Assembly: GCA_018266555.1 (NCBI GenBank)
Contig: JAFEAF010000018.1
Span: forward strand, 17,932 to 81,931
Reading direction: 5' to 3'
DNA: 64,000 nucleotides
Origin: Bacteroidota bacterium
GTDB lineage: Bacteria; Bacteroidota; Bacteroidia; Chitinophagales; Chitinophagaceae
The number at the start of each line of letters is the position of its first letter. Positions within the stretch are counted from its first letter, which is position 1. Of the stretch, positions 32,868 through 42,406 are shown piece after piece. The translations under genes were made by a program, and so were the position numbers. The notes beneath the pieces are model-generated. The model worked only from the letters and a program-made list of their open reading frames with translations. It had not been told where the DNA came from and did no database searches.

Positions 32868-33329
32868 ATGGTAACTTTAAAAGAAGGCGAAAAGGCGCCA
32901 TTATTTAGTGGCGTGGATCAGGATGGAAAAAAAATTTCCCTTTCGAATTATAAAGGGAAAAAACTGGTACTTTATTTTTACCCGGAAGACGGTACACCGA
33001 CATGTACAATCGAGGCATGCAATCTGCGGGATCATTACAGCCTGCTGAAGAAAAATAGATTTGAGATACTTGGTGTAAGCCCCAATGATGTAGGGAGTCA
33101 CAAAAAGTTTGAAAAAAAGTATGGCCTTCCATTCAGACTGCTAGCAGACACTTCACATCAAATCATGGATAAATATGGTGTTTGGGATAATAAAAAATTA
33201 TTCGGGCATGAATACATGGGTGTATTACGAACCACATTCATCATTGACGAAAAGGGAATTATTCAGAAAATTTTCACCAGGCCGAAAAGTAAAGTTCATG
33301 CTGAAGAAATCATGGCCACTGTGAAATAA
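32868..33329 (+). CDS. bcp: Thioredoxin-dependent peroxiredoxin (BCP/PrxQ type)
   Basis: 153 residues, ATG 32868. The peroxiredoxin active site is FYPEDGTPTCTIEAC with Cys46 as peroxidatic cysteine and Cys51 as resolving cysteine, matching Cys45 and Cys50 of E. coli BCP. VLRTTFIIDEKGIIQKIF is the conserved C-terminal strand pair. It reduces hydrogen peroxide and organic peroxides using thioredoxin, in the cytoplasm since no signal is present. It sits 7 bp after the M23 gene and probably shares its transcript. Confidence 0.94.
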   Translation: MVTLKEGEKAPLFSGVDQDGKKISLSNYKGKKLVLYFYPEDGTPTCTIEACNLRDHYSLLKKNRFEILGVSPNDVGSHKKFEKKYGLPFRLLADTSHQIMDKYGVWDNKKLFGHEYMGVLRTTFIIDEKGIIQKIFTRPKSKVHAEEIMATVK

Positions 33330-33450
33330 TTTTTACCCATGTGTGTACATCCTTGCGAAAGACTTTCGGATAAGAGGTTTAATTTTACAGGCAGTAAAGC
33401 AACCCTAAAAGGCAAAACAACGATTTTCTACCTGGTAAAAAAATACGACT

Positions 33451-34449
33451 ATGCAAAAATGTTTCTTTCTATTTTCCATTTTTTTTTCGATACAGGCATT
33501 AGCTCAAGACAGCACCTTTAATAGTTTGATGCAGGGAATGGAAAGCAAACAGGCTATTCAAAAACCGGTTGTGAAGATTTTTGAATCCGAACGGCTGATC
33601 AATGCCAATACAACTGAATTAGTGGGAAAAGGAAGAATGGTGTTCAGAGTCATTCATAATTTTTACGATGTGGCAGGATCTGCCGGTGGGATCAAGAATT
33701 TTTTTGGATTGGATAATGCTGCTGATATTAAAATAAGTTTTCAGACCGGGTTGGGAAAAAGACTGGACATGATTACATCCCGTGTTCGTGGCGCTGAGAA
33801 TTATCAAACCGGCTTCAGCCGGGTACAAAAATTATGGGAACTGGGATTCAAATACAAATTTACAGAACAAAGAAAGGATGATCCTTCACATCCATTATCC
33901 ATAGCATTATTTGCCAATATGGTGGTTTCTTCTATGCCATCTTCAACATTCGTTGCGCCTTATACCGATTCTGCTGAAACAACGTTTAATAAATTTTCCG
34001 ACCGGCTCAGCCAGGCAATTCAGTTAATTGTTGCCCGTAAGTTTGGAAAAGTAAGTGTGCAGTTGATTCCTTCTTTTGTACACCGTAACCGCATCATTCC
34101 CGGCGATGATAAATCCATCTTTGCATTAGGTGGAGCAGCCCGTATTCCTCTCACCAGGAGTATTGCCTTTATTGTAGATTATTTCCATGTATTCCATTCG
34201 CAGGCTGCAAAAGATTTTTATAAAAACCCTAATTCAGCCGTGCATCCATCTATTAAATTTTATGATCCTTTGGGAGTGGGATTTGAAATCACTACTGCGG
34301 GACATGTGTTTCACCTGAACTTCACCAATGCTACTGAAATTCTCGAAAACCGGTTTATCCCGAGGACAGTGACATCATGGGGCAAAGGACAATTTCGCTG
34401 GGGCTTTACTATATCCAGGACATTTGTTTTGTGGAGAGAGAAACATTAA
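33451..34449 (+). CDS. DUF5777 family beta-barrel protein
   Basis: 332 residues, ATG 33451. Signal peptide MQKCFFLFSIFFSIQALAQ, then a long alternating hydrophobic/polar pattern typical of an outer-membrane beta-barrel (VFRVIHNFYDVAGSAGGIKN, SIAFIVDYFHVFHSQAAK, GFEITTAGHVFHLNFTNATE) and a terminal aromatic-rich strand (FRWGFTISRTFVLWREKH). This matches the DUF5777 family of Bacteroidota, placed near c-type cytochrome or YceI genes in other genomes, though none are here. Role unknown. It lies 121 bp after bcp and converges with birA. Confidence 0.82.
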   Translation: MQKCFFLFSIFFSIQALAQDSTFNSLMQGMESKQAIQKPVVKIFESERLINANTTELVGKGRMVFRVIHNFYDVAGSAGGIKNFFGLDNAADIKISFQTGLGKRLDMITSRVRGAENYQTGFSRVQKLWELGFKYKFTEQRKDDPSHPLSIALFANMVVSSMPSSTFVAPYTDSAETTFNKFSDRLSQAIQLIVARKFGKVSVQLIPSFVHRNRIIPGDDKSIFALGGAARIPLTRSIAFIVDYFHVFHSQAAKDFYKNPNSAVHPSIKFYDPLGVGFEITTAGHVFHLNFTNATEILENRFIPRTVTSWGKGQFRWGFTISRTFVLWREKH

Positions 34450-34473
34450 TGAATAGGAATTGATGATGGGGAA

Positions 34474-35247
34474 TTATATTATCCATTCAATCTCTCCAAA
34501 ATCAAATTTTTCCTCTATCGAATGTTTCGCAATGAGTTTCCCTGTTGGAGTAATTCCGATAAGCGTTGCTTCAAAAACACGATTTTCTTTTCTCAATTTT
34601 ATATTTTCATTTCTTTTGTAAAGAACAGAGAGATACTCTGAAAAGATTTTACCAAAACCACCGTCAATCAATTGTTTAAATTTTTCATCCAGCAACCTGC
34701 ATAATTCTTTTGCCAATACGACCGGATCAAAACTTTTCCCGGTTATTTGGTTGAGTGATACCGGGTTTATTAATCCGGGAGAAAAGCTGGTTTGATTAAT
34801 GTTGATACCTGTGCCGATAATTGCCCACTGCCAGCGATCGATATCAGGATATCCTGTTCGCACCATATTTTCTATAAGGATTCCACCTGCCTTTCTGTCT
34901 TGCCAATACAAATCATTTGGCCATTTGATACGGGTGTCATCCCCTGCATAACGGGAAAAAAAATCATGAATAGCGACTGCAACGCAAGCAATTAAATGAA
35001 ATTGTTCAGTGATTTGAATTGGTTGGGGATTGATCACAATACTCAGGACAATATTTGCATCCTTTTCTGTGATCCAAATTTTGCCCCTTTGTCCCTTGCC
35101 CGCCACCTGTTCATGGGCAAAAATTGCCATTCCATGATATGCCAAACCTTCATGTATGAGCTTGCGGGCATAATTATTGGTACTGTCAACTGATTGCAGT
35201 TCAAGGAATGGTATTCCTAATGAATTGATTGAAGAAGGTTGTGGCAA
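34474..35247 (-). CDS. birA: Biotin-acetyl-CoA-carboxylase ligase (no repressor domain)
   Basis: 257 residues from TTG 35247. Class I biotin protein ligase: SVDSTNNYARKL, the biotin-loop sequence EQVAGKGQRGKIW (in place of the common GRGRRG), IKWPNDLYWQDRKAGGILIE, and a C-terminal SH3-like domain (GITPTGKLIAKHSIEE). The N-terminal winged-helix DNA-binding domain is absent, so it does not repress biotin genes. It attaches biotin to acyl-CoA carboxylase carriers. It is divergent from rsfS. Confidence 0.9.
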   Translation of the reverse strand: MPQPSSINSLGIPFLELQSVDSTNNYARKLIHEGLAYHGMAIFAHEQVAGKGQRGKIWITEKDANIVLSIVINPQPIQITEQFHLIACVAVAIHDFFSRYAGDDTRIKWPNDLYWQDRKAGGILIENMVRTGYPDIDRWQWAIIGTGININQTSFSPGLINPVSLNQITGKSFDPVVLAKELCRLLDEKFKQLIDGGFGKIFSEYLSVLYKRNENIKLRKENRVFEATLIGITPTGKLIAKHSIEEKFDFGEIEWII

Positions 35248-35255
35248 TTAATTGT

Positions 35256-35272
35256 TATTTTTGACAAAGTAA
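35256..35272. promoter_or_regulatory. Back-to-back -7 boxes for rsfS and birA
   Basis: TATTTTTG on the plus strand (35256-35263, exact) and TTACTTTG on the minus strand (35272-35265, one mismatch) lie one base apart, so the two divergent promoters share the same small region. The rsfS transcript would have a leader of about 95-100 nt. Confidence 0.4.
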
Positions 35273-35364
35273 ATGAGTTTATGGATTGGGTATTCAGCTG
35301 TGTCAAATGTTATTCCCTGGACCCTTTCAAAAACTAATGCAATAATCGAAAAACATATTCATAT

Positions 35365-35784
35365 TTGGAACAATTGGCAATATTGAGTAACCGCATCCCG
35401 AAAACGAACGGGAGAAAAAGTGCAGCCCGGTTAACAAGAAATTCAAAAATCATCAAAACCATTATCAGCGCTGTTCAGGCAAAAAAGGGAGAAAATATCA
35501 TTTCCTTAGACCTGCGAAATATACAAGAAGCTGTTGCTGATTTTTTTATTATTTGCGAAGCCAGCAATCAACCACAAATCAGGGCGCTGTCAGAATATGT
35601 GGAAAAACAGGTGGAGGAAAAATGCGGGGAAAAACCATACCACCAGGAAGGATACAAGTCCATGAAATGGGTGTTGGTTGATTATGTAAATGTAGTGCTA
35701 CACATCATGACACCAGAAACAAGAAATTTCTATAAACTGGAAGATATGTGGAGTGATAGCAAAGCAGAAAAGCACAGCGATTAG
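35365..35784 (+). CDS. rsfS: Ribosomal silencing factor RsfS
   Basis: 139 residues from TTG 35365; in-frame TTG codons at 35374 and 35383 are alternatives. The family core starts at KTIISAVQAKKGENIISLDL and includes DFFIICEASNQPQIRALSEY, KPYHQEGYKSMKWVLVDYVN and TRNFYKLEDMW. RsfS binds ribosomal protein uL14 and blocks 30S-50S joining under starvation. The first ~25 residues are basic and not part of the family core. It precedes ftsH by 70 bp, a common order in Bacteroidota. Confidence 0.94.
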   Translation: MEQLAILSNRIPKTNGRKSAARLTRNSKIIKTIISAVQAKKGENIISLDLRNIQEAVADFFIICEASNQPQIRALSEYVEKQVEEKCGEKPYHQEGYKSMKWVLVDYVNVVLHIMTPETRNFYKLEDMWSDSKAEKHSD

Positions 35785-35854
35785 TTAAATATTAATTTAG
35801 TTTGAACTTTTTTTCACAATAATCATTAAATAGCAGGAATTCAGAATAAAAAAC

Positions 35855-37975
35855 ATGGCACAGGAACAATATAATAGAAATGAAAAAGGTGGTTTGCCGA
35901 AATTTAACCGTCCACAACCGGGAGACAATCAGGGCCAATCTCCAAGAAAGGGGCCTAAATTCAGCATCTACTGGATCTATGCAATCATTTTTGCAGTACT
36001 AATTGGTTCATATTGGTTTGGTCCATTCTCATCCAATATGGCTAAAATCAATTCAATTGATTTCAAACAAATGGTTCAGAATGGCGAAGTGGACAAATAT
36101 GTAATTGTGGATAACAGGAAAGTGGTGAGAGTATATTTGAATAAAACCGGCCTCGCCAACCATAAAAATGAAATAAAAGCCAATGTCACCGGCAAGGTGG
36201 ATGAGGAAGGCCCTCAAATGTATTTTAAGATCATTTCGGGGGAAGACTTCAGAAAAGAAATGTCGGATTTTTACAAAACAACTCCTACAATAAAAGAAGT
36301 TCCCTATGATGTAGACAATGAAAAAGACTGGTTAGGCGGAATATTGCAATTCATATTACCGGTTTTACTATTCATTGGTCTTTGGGTATTGCTGATGCGT
36401 AAGATGGGTGGTGGTGCTTCAGGTGGCGGTGGCCCCGGCGGAATTTTTAATATTGGGAAATCAAAAGCCACTTTGTTTGATAAAGGTACCAAAGTGAATA
36501 TCACTTTTGCCGACGTTGCCGGATTGGATGAAGCCAAAGTGGAAGTAATGGAAATCGTTGACTTTTTAAAAAATCCAAAAAAATATACAAGCCTCGGTGG
36601 TAAAATACCAAAAGGTGCATTGCTGATTGGACCTCCCGGAACCGGAAAAACTTTGTTGGCAAAAGCAATGGCAGGAGAAGCCCAGGTTCCATTTTTCAGT
36701 TTGAGCGGAAGTGATTTCGTGGAAATGTTTGTGGGTGTAGGTGCCAGTCGTGTCCGGGATCTTTTCAAACAAGCTAGGGAAAAAGCTCCCTGTATAATTT
36801 TCATAGATGAAATAGATGCTATCGGACGGGCCAGGGGTAAAAATGTAATGATGAGCAATGATGAAAGAGAAAGCACCTTAAATCAACTGCTCGTGGAGAT
36901 GGATGGTTTCGGAACCGATTCAGGTATAATTGTATTAGCTGCTACCAACAGGCCGGACGTATTAGACACTGCATTGTTACGTCCGGGACGATTCGACAGG
37001 CAGATCACTATTGATAAACCTGATTTGAAAGGCCGGGAAGCTATTTTTAAAGTGCATTTGAAACCAATTAAAGTTTCCAAGACACTCGATATACATAAAC
37101 TGGCAGAACAAACTCCCGGTTTTGCCGGTGCAGATATTGCCAACGTATGTAATGAAGCCGCATTGATTGCTGCACGTAAAGGAAAAGATGCGGTGGAAAT
37201 GGAAGACTTCCAGGATGCAGTAGATCGGGTGATTGGTGGATTGGAGAAAAAGAATAAGATCATTTCTCCCGAAGAAAAAAAGATCATTGCTTATCATGAA
37301 GCCGGTCATGCAATCTGTGGCTGGTTCCTGGAACATGCATACCCGTTATTGAAAGTTACGATTGTACCGAGAGGCACTGCAGCATTGGGATATGCCCAAT
37401 ACACCCCGAAAGAACAATACCTTTATAATATTGATCAATTGGAGGATCAGATATGCATGACTTTGGGAGGAAGAGCCAGCGAAGAAATATTCTTTCATAA
37501 AATTTCTACCGGTGCACAAAACGATTTACAACAGATCACCAAGATCGCTTATGCGATGGTGACAGTGTATGGCATGAATGATAAAATAGGAAATATCAGC
37601 TTTTACGATCCGCAACAAGGATCCGATTACAACTTCACAAAACCTTACAGCGATGAAACGGCCAAAGTGATTGATGAAGAAGTAAGAAAATTGATAGATG
37701 GTGCATATGAAAGAACCAAAAAATTATTAACTGATAAAAAAGAGCAGGTGGAAAAACTGGCGGAAGCATTATTGCTTAGAGAAGTTTTATTTCAAAGTGA
37801 TGTGGAAGCGCTGATTGGTAAGCGGCCTTTTGAAGAAAGAAAAGTTTTGGAGGTCAGCGAAACCAATGTACATGAAACGAAGACTGAAAATGCTCCTGCC
37901 GCTGAAGCAAAGAAGGAAGAAAAGAGAGAAACGGATGAACAAACAGGAAGCTTCGGACTGGCGCCTTCTGTTTAA
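35855..37975 (+). CDS. ftsH: ATP-dependent zinc metalloprotease FtsH
   Basis: 706 residues, ATG 35855. Two membrane segments (about 36-54 and 163-182), AAA+ domain with Walker A GPPGTGKT at 259-266, Walker [13 protein letters not shown], the [23 protein letters not shown], and the M41 zinc motif HEAGH at 481-485. The C-terminal ~45 residues are a charged, disordered tail. FtsH degrades misfolded membrane proteins and short-lived regulators and, in Gram-negatives, LpxC. lutC follows at once. Confidence 0.97.
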   Translation: MAQEQYNRNEKGGLPKFNRPQPGDNQGQSPRKGPKFSIYWIYAIIFAVLIGSYWFGPFSSNMAKINSIDFKQMVQNGEVDKYVIVDNRKVVRVYLNKTGLANHKNEIKANVTGKVDEEGPQMYFKIISGEDFRKEMSDFYKTTPTIKEVPYDVDNEKDWLGGILQFILPVLLFIGLWVLLMRKMGGGASGGGGPGGIFNIGKSKATLFDKGTKVNITFADVAGLDEAKVEVMEIVDFLKNPKKYTSLGGKIPKGALLIGPPGTGKTLLAKAMAGEAQVPFFSLSGSDFVEMFVGVGASRVRDLFKQAREKAPCIIFIDEIDAIGRARGKNVMMSNDERESTLNQLLVEMDGFGTDSGIIVLAATNRPDVLDTALLRPGRFDRQITIDKPDLKGREAIFKVHLKPIKVSKTLDIHKLAEQTPGFAGADIANVCNEAALIAARKGKDAVEMEDFQDAVDRVIGGLEKKNKIISPEEKKIIAYHEAGHAICGWFLEHAYPLLKVTIVPRGTAALGYAQYTPKEQYLYNIDQLEDQICMTLGGRASEEIFFHKISTGAQNDLQQITKIAYAMVTVYGMNDKIGNISFYDPQQGSDYNFTKPYSDETAKVIDEEVRKLIDGAYERTKKLLTDKKEQVEKLAEALLLREVLFQSDVEALIGKRPFEERKVLEVSETNVHETKTENAPAAEAKKEEKRETDEQTGSFGLAPSV

Positions 37976-37980
37976 TTTTG
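37973..37980 (+). promoter_or_regulatory. -7 promoter box overlapping the ftsH stop, directly before lutC
   Basis: TAATTTTG, exact TAnnTTTG, begins at the ftsH stop codon TAA and ends 4 bp before the lutC ATG at 37985. A transcript from here would be nearly leaderless. Confidence 0.5.
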
Positions 37981-37984
37981 TGTC

Positions 37985-38620
37985 ATGGCTATTTCAACAT
38001 CCAAAGAAAATATTTTAAAAAGAATCCGAAAGGCGTTGACTCATTCAACGCCTCTTCCATTCCCGCAAAGCGATGCAAAACAAAATTTTTTTCAGCCGGC
38101 TAAGCAGGACCTGGAACTGGAGTTTGCCAATCAATTTACCAAACTGCAGGGTAAGTTTATTTATTGTTTGAATCATTCGGAATTGGCAGCACGATTGCAT
38201 GAGCTGATCCTTCATCGCCAATGGAATAAAATTTATTGCCGGGAAGAAAAACTAAAAACGGTTCTTGGGCTGAATGGATTTAATCATTTTTCAGACGTTC
38301 AGCTTAAGGATTGTGATGCCAGTATTACCGGCTGCGAATCTTTAGTGGCAAGAACAGGAAGTATTGTTATGAGTGCTGCCCAACCCAGCGGCCGCACGGT
38401 CAGTGTATATGCGCCCGTTCATATTTGTATTGCATATGTCAATCAGTTGGTGTATGATATTAAAGATGCACTAAAATTGATCAAAGATAAGTATGGCAAT
38501 CAACTGCCTTCATTGATAACATTTGCCACAGGACCCAGTCGAACAGCAGACATTGAAAAAACACTGGTGGTAGGTGTGCATGGCCCAAAAGAAGTTTATT
38601 TAATGCTGGTAGAAGCGTAA
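37985..38620 (+). CDS. lutC: LutC-type LUD domain protein
   Basis: 211 residues, ATG 37985. LUD domain throughout, with the family motifs ILKRIRKALTHSTPLPFPQS at the N-terminus, ITGCESLVARTGSIVMSAAQ, and LITFATGPSRTADIEKTLVV near the end. In Bacillus it is part of LutABC for lactate oxidation. Here lutB is 19 kb away and lutA is not seen. A 9-bp hairpin (AGGCGTTGA/TCAACGCCT, 38031-38053) lies in its early codons. In Bacteroidota lutC often follows ftsH, as here. Confidence 0.88.
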   Translation: MAISTSKENILKRIRKALTHSTPLPFPQSDAKQNFFQPAKQDLELEFANQFTKLQGKFIYCLNHSELAARLHELILHRQWNKIYCREEKLKTVLGLNGFNHFSDVQLKDCDASITGCESLVARTGSIVMSAAQPSGRTVSVYAPVHICIAYVNQLVYDIKDALKLIKDKYGNQLPSLITFATGPSRTADIEKTLVVGVHGPKEVYLMLVEA

Positions 38621-38647
38621 TTCATTTTGCCTTAGTATTTTTATAGT

Positions 38648-39073
38648 ATGTCAGATCCGGGTATTTATCAACTTTTTGTATATGGAACATTACGCAGCGG
38701 TTTTAAAAGTGCTGCGTATGAATATATCAGCCGGTATTTTACTTTAAAAAGTGAAGCCAAAGTAAGAGGTAAATTATTTGATATGGGCAGTTACCCGGCC
38801 GGTGTACCATCGAAGGATAATACTTTCATCACCGGGGAATTGTTTGTTGCAAAAGGGCACGACGAATTTCATTGGGCTATCAGCCAGCTGGATGATTATG
38901 AAGGCGTCAACGTAGAACCGGATGAAATGCAACTCTATCGCCGGGAGCTTACTGAAGTTTATTTGAATAATTCCATTACACATGCCTGGATTTACTGGTA
39001 TAATGGTGATATAAGCGGCCGGCCACTGGTTGCCTCCGGCGATTTGATCAGTTATCTTCAACATAAGAGATAA
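38648..39073 (+). CDS. Gamma-glutamylcyclotransferase-like (AIG2/GGCT) protein
   Basis: 141 residues, ATG 38648. The GGCT fold opens with the substrate-loop motif FVYGTLRSG and has the conserved acid in SQLDDYEGV, the catalytic glutamate position of the family. GRLF-type strand appears as VRGKLFDMGSYPAGV. The activity could be gamma-glutamylamine or gamma-glutamyl dipeptide cyclisation; the substrate cannot be decided. It is the first gene of a run with lpxH, a hypothetical protein and mscS. Confidence 0.87.
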   Translation: MSDPGIYQLFVYGTLRSGFKSAAYEYISRYFTLKSEAKVRGKLFDMGSYPAGVPSKDNTFITGELFVAKGHDEFHWAISQLDDYEGVNVEPDEMQLYRRELTEVYLNNSITHAWIYWYNGDISGRPLVASGDLISYLQHKR

Positions 39074-39079
39074 TAAAGA

Positions 39080-39865
39080 GTGCTAGCGTCTCCCGATAAA
39101 AAAATTTATTTTATTTCCGATTTTCATCTCGGGGCGCCAGATCATGTCGGCAGCCTTGAAAGAGAAAAGCTCATCGTTCGATTCCTCGATGAAATAAAAA
39201 ATAATACTGCAGAAATTTTTCTGGTAGGTGATATGTTTGATTTCTGGTATGAATACCGGAAAGTTGTTCCTAAAGGATATACCCGTTTGCTGGGAAAATT
39301 GGCTGAACTGACAGATTCAGGAATTCCAATTCATTTTTTTGTAGGAAATCATGATATGTGGATGAGAGATTATTTACAGACAGAATTGAATATCCCCGTA
39401 TATTTTGAGCCGCAACAACTGGAACGAAACGAAAAAAGATTTTACATTGGGCATGGTGATGGATTAGGACCCGGCGATCACGGGTATAAAAGGTTAAAAA
39501 AAATATTCCGAAATCCTGTTTGCAAATGGCTCTTTGGGGTATTACCGCCATTTTTTGGAATAGGGATTGCTCATTATATGAGCAGGCGAAGCCGGGCACA
39601 TACGGGATCTGCTGAAGATACGTTTCTTGGTGAAGAAAAAGAATGGCTGATTCAGTTTTGTAATGACACATTGAAGAAAGAATATTTTGACTTTTTTGTA
39701 TTCGGACACCGGCATCTTGCGATTGATTTTAAACTGGAAGAAAACAGCCGTTATATCAATCTTGGCGATTGGATCCGTTATTTCACTTATGCAGTTTTTG
39801 ACGGGGAAAAGATGGAGCTGAAATCATATACCGGTAATGAGGAAAAGATCATACGGAAAACATGA
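39080..39865 (+). CDS. lpxH: UDP-2,3-diacylglucosamine diphosphatase LpxH type
   Basis: 261 residues, GTG 39080, 6 bp after the GGCT stop. Calcineurin-like metallophosphoesterase with SDFHLG (Asp14, His16), GDMFDFWYE, VGNHDMW, GHGDGLG and FGHRHLA, all metal-ligand motifs in place. In lipid A synthesis it cleaves UDP-2,3-diacylglucosamine to lipid X and UMP on the inner face of the membrane. The last four bases overlap the next gene (ATGA). Confidence 0.9.
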   Translation: MLASPDKKIYFISDFHLGAPDHVGSLEREKLIVRFLDEIKNNTAEIFLVGDMFDFWYEYRKVVPKGYTRLLGKLAELTDSGIPIHFFVGNHDMWMRDYLQTELNIPVYFEPQQLERNEKRFYIGHGDGLGPGDHGYKRLKKIFRNPVCKWLFGVLPPFFGIGIAHYMSRRSRAHTGSAEDTFLGEEKEWLIQFCNDTLKKEYFDFFVFGHRHLAIDFKLEENSRYINLGDWIRYFTYAVFDGEKMELKSYTGNEEKIIRKT

Positions 39866-40677
39866 AACAATTTTTTTTTATAATTACGGTCATTTTATTT
39901 TCGGGCTTTGGCTTTGCACAAGCTCAGAACGATTCTTTATTTCATCTCATCAAAATTATTAATGGCGATGTAGTTGCCTTCACGGTTGACAATCTGGATA
40001 ATATTTATATTCTAAATAGCCGCAACCAGGTTAAGAAACTGAATGAGCAGGGAGATTCCGTAGCCGTGTTCAACGATGTAAAAAAATTCGGACAGGCTAC
40101 TTTGATTGATGTTTCCAATCCCCTGAAGATTTTACTTTTTTATAAAGATTTTTCCACGATTGTAATTCTTGACCGGTTTCTTGCCATCAGGAATATTATT
40201 GACCTGCGGCAACAAAATATTCTACAGGTTAAAGCCATCGGTCAGTCCTATGACAATAAGATATGGCTGTACGATGAAGTGGAAAATAAGCTAAAGAAAA
40301 TTGATGATGATGGAACAGTATTATTAGAAACACCGGATTTTCGCTTATTGTTTGGCGAAGCGCCCAATCCGCAAAAGATATTTGACCAGGATAAATATGT
40401 ATATCTCTATGATTCTTCGCAGGCCGTTTTTGTTTTTGATTATTTTGGAACGTTGAAAAATAAAATCCTGATCACCGGATGGAAGGATTTTAAAGTAGCC
40501 GGTAAATATATTTTTGGATCAAAAGCAGATACCTTATACCGTTATGAGATCAGTAGCTTTCGGCTGGATGAATGGAAAATGCCGGAAGAATTGCGGGGCG
40601 TACGGTCTTTTAATTTTACTACGGATCGTTTATTTTCCTTAAAAGGAGATGAATTGAAAATTTATACTTTTCGGTAG
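39862..40677 (+). CDS. Conserved secreted hypothetical protein, likely beta-propeller
   Basis: 271 residues, ATG 39862 overlapping the lpxH stop. Signal peptide MKQFFFIITVILFSGFGFAQ. The mature protein has repeated short strands of NHL/PQQ type (VDNLDNIYILNSRNQVKKL, SYDNKIWLYDEVENKLKKI, DKYVYLYDSSQAVFVFDY), each around 40 residues apart, so a beta-propeller is likely. It is a known neighbour of lpxH in Bacteroidota but has no assigned function. Translational coupling with lpxH suggests a link to the envelope. Confidence 0.75.
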   Translation: MKQFFFIITVILFSGFGFAQAQNDSLFHLIKIINGDVVAFTVDNLDNIYILNSRNQVKKLNEQGDSVAVFNDVKKFGQATLIDVSNPLKILLFYKDFSTIVILDRFLAIRNIIDLRQQNILQVKAIGQSYDNKIWLYDEVENKLKKIDDDGTVLLETPDFRLLFGEAPNPQKIFDQDKYVYLYDSSQAVFVFDYFGTLKNKILITGWKDFKVAGKYIFGSKADTLYRYEISSFRLDEWKMPEELRGVRSFNFTTDRLFSLKGDELKIYTFR

Positions 40678-40719
40678 CTGCATATTTGATATTTTTAGGG
40701 CTCAAATTTTTTCATTTAC

Positions 40720-41808
40720 ATGAATGATTTTTTGCAACAGGTCTGGTTGGATAACCCTGTTAAAAACTACCTGATCGTTTTAGGTATTATTCTTTTTGTT
40801 TTATTCCTGAAACGGGTTATCTCCAGGTATCTCGCCGGTTTGTTATCCCGGTTGATTAATAAAGTATGGAAAAATGTAGATCGTAAATCTTTCATAGGCC
40901 TGGTCGTGCAGCCCCTGGGTTTTTTCTTACTCATCCTGGTTTCACTGGCTTCATTGCACCGGCTGAAATTTCCGCACCAATTAAATATAGAGGTGTATGA
41001 GTTCACGGTGCATGAAGTATTTTTAAGCCTCGGCAGCCTGGTGCTCATCATATCCTTTATCTGGCTTTTGTTGAGGGTTATAGATTTTATTGCAGTTATT
41101 TTGGAAAAAAGAGCCAATCAGACAAAAGACCAATCCGATAATCAACTGATTGTTTTTTTTAAAGATTTCCTTAAAGTCATTATTGTTATAATCGGCATCC
41201 TCATGGTGATGAGCTTTTCATTTGGTATGGATGTCCGGAATTTTTTAGCAGGATTGAGTCTGGTTGGTGCCGCCATTGCATTAGCCTTAAGAGAAAGCCT
41301 GGAAAATCTAATCGCTTCATTTATTATTTTCTTTGATAAACCTTTTGGTACCGGAGATGTGGTAAAAGTGCTGAATATTACCGGCACCATTGAAAAAATA
41401 GGATTGAGAAGCACCCGTATCCGTACGGATCAGAAAACCTATGTCACCGTTCCGAATAAGCAAATGGTGGACACAGTTCTGGACAATTTATCATTACGTA
41501 CCCAACGCAAAGGAGAATTGCGTATTGAAGCAGAGCTTTCTACTTCTTCTGAAAAACTTCAGGAGTTGCTCAAAGGCATCAAGGCTATTTTAAAAAATGA
41601 AAAAACAGAAAGCTATACTGTGCTGCTTGATTCTATTACGATGAAATCATTTATGGTCAATGGCGATTATTTTACGGCGCCGGTTACGCAGGATGAATTT
41701 AATTCCATTAAAGAAGAAATAAATCTTTCCGTTTTGAAATTGATGGAATCTTTAGGAATAAAGATAGCGGGCGCCAGCTCTAACGTTTATGTTATCGGGC
41801 AGCAGTAG
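40720..41808 (+). CDS. Small-conductance mechanosensitive channel (MscS family)
   Basis: 362 residues, ATG 40720. Membrane segments at about 15-32, 65-84, 100-125 and 142-165, then the pore helix and beta domain: FLAGLSLVGAAIALALRESLENL, FFDKPFGTGDVV, KIGLRSTRIRTDQKTYVTVPNKQMVDT are classic MscS signatures. An inner-membrane channel that releases solutes under hypo-osmotic shock. Its 3' end overlaps that of the convergent thioredoxin gene by 17 bp. Confidence 0.92.
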   Translation: MNDFLQQVWLDNPVKNYLIVLGIILFVLFLKRVISRYLAGLLSRLINKVWKNVDRKSFIGLVVQPLGFFLLILVSLASLHRLKFPHQLNIEVYEFTVHEVFLSLGSLVLIISFIWLLLRVIDFIAVILEKRANQTKDQSDNQLIVFFKDFLKVIIVIIGILMVMSFSFGMDVRNFLAGLSLVGAAIALALRESLENLIASFIIFFDKPFGTGDVVKVLNITGTIEKIGLRSTRIRTDQKTYVTVPNKQMVDTVLDNLSLRTQRKGELRIEAELSTSSEKLQELLKGIKAILKNEKTESYTVLLDSITMKSFMVNGDYFTAPVTQDEFNSIKEEINLSVLKLMESLGIKIAGASSNVYVIGQQ

Positions 41809-42319
41809 CCTTGTGAATTATTTCACCCAGTTCCTTATCAAACAGTCCGTAAGTTCCATACTCCACTACACGGCCCAGTTCTTTACCTTTCTTATAAGCG
41901 ATAATAGTGGGAACGTCCACAATATTCAGCGCTTCGCAAAGATGGCTGAATGTTTTTTTATTCCGGTCCACACCGATCAGCGTTACCCGATGCTGCGGAA
42001 ATCCCGCTGCATCCAGTAACGCATAAAATTTTGGAATGATAAAATGAGAGTCATCGCACCAGGTGCCTATGAATACCAGCAATTCGACAGAGTCTTTGTT
42101 TTTCTTCAATTCTTCCACGGCAGAATTGTTTGGTGTATAATTTTCCAGGTTTTCAGCATACCATTTAAATGAAGTATCATTCAGCAAAACTTCACGGGAA
42201 ATAATTCCTTTATATGTTTTTTCATTCGGCCTTTCAGAAAAGACCACGTATTGGTTTTGTGAAAATGCAGAAGCCCAGGCGATAAAGGACAAACCGATGA
42301 ACAGGATTAATTTTTTCAT
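41792..42319 (-). CDS. Exported thioredoxin-fold protein with a CxxS active site
   Basis: 175 residues, ATG 42319. Signal peptide MKKLILFIGLSFIAWASAFS. A thioredoxin fold with IGTWCDDSH in place of WCGPC, so only one active-site cysteine (Cys88) plus Ser91, and the cis-proline loop VPTIIAYKKG. A CxxS site cannot resolve a disulfide by itself; such proteins may act as monothiol isomerase or redox sensor (inference). A known Bacteroidota family of thioredoxin-like proteins. It is downstream of a MerR gene on the same strand, with its own -7 box (42341-42348). Confidence 0.83.
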   Translation of the reverse strand: MKKLILFIGLSFIAWASAFSQNQYVVFSERPNEKTYKGIISREVLLNDTSFKWYAENLENYTPNNSAVEELKKNKDSVELLVFIGTWCDDSHFIIPKFYALLDAAGFPQHRVTLIGVDRNKKTFSHLCEALNIVDVPTIIAYKKGKELGRVVEYGTYGLFDKELGEIIHKATAAR

Positions 42320-42340
42320 TCACATTATTAAAATTGAATG

Positions 42341-42348
42341 CAAAGTTA
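42341..42348 (-). promoter_or_regulatory. -7 promoter box of the thioredoxin-fold gene
   Basis: TAACTTTG on the minus strand, exact TAnnTTTG, 21 bp upstream of the ATG at 42319. Confidence 0.5.
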
Positions 42349-42406
42349 AACAGGAATGAATATAGAAGAACCGTCACCGCCAAATGTTGCGTTAATATTA
42401 AAACAA

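Noticed and set aside
33339..33521. 60-residue ORF between bcp and the DUF5777 gene
   Set aside because: It overlaps the DUF5777 signal peptide in another frame and has no family character.
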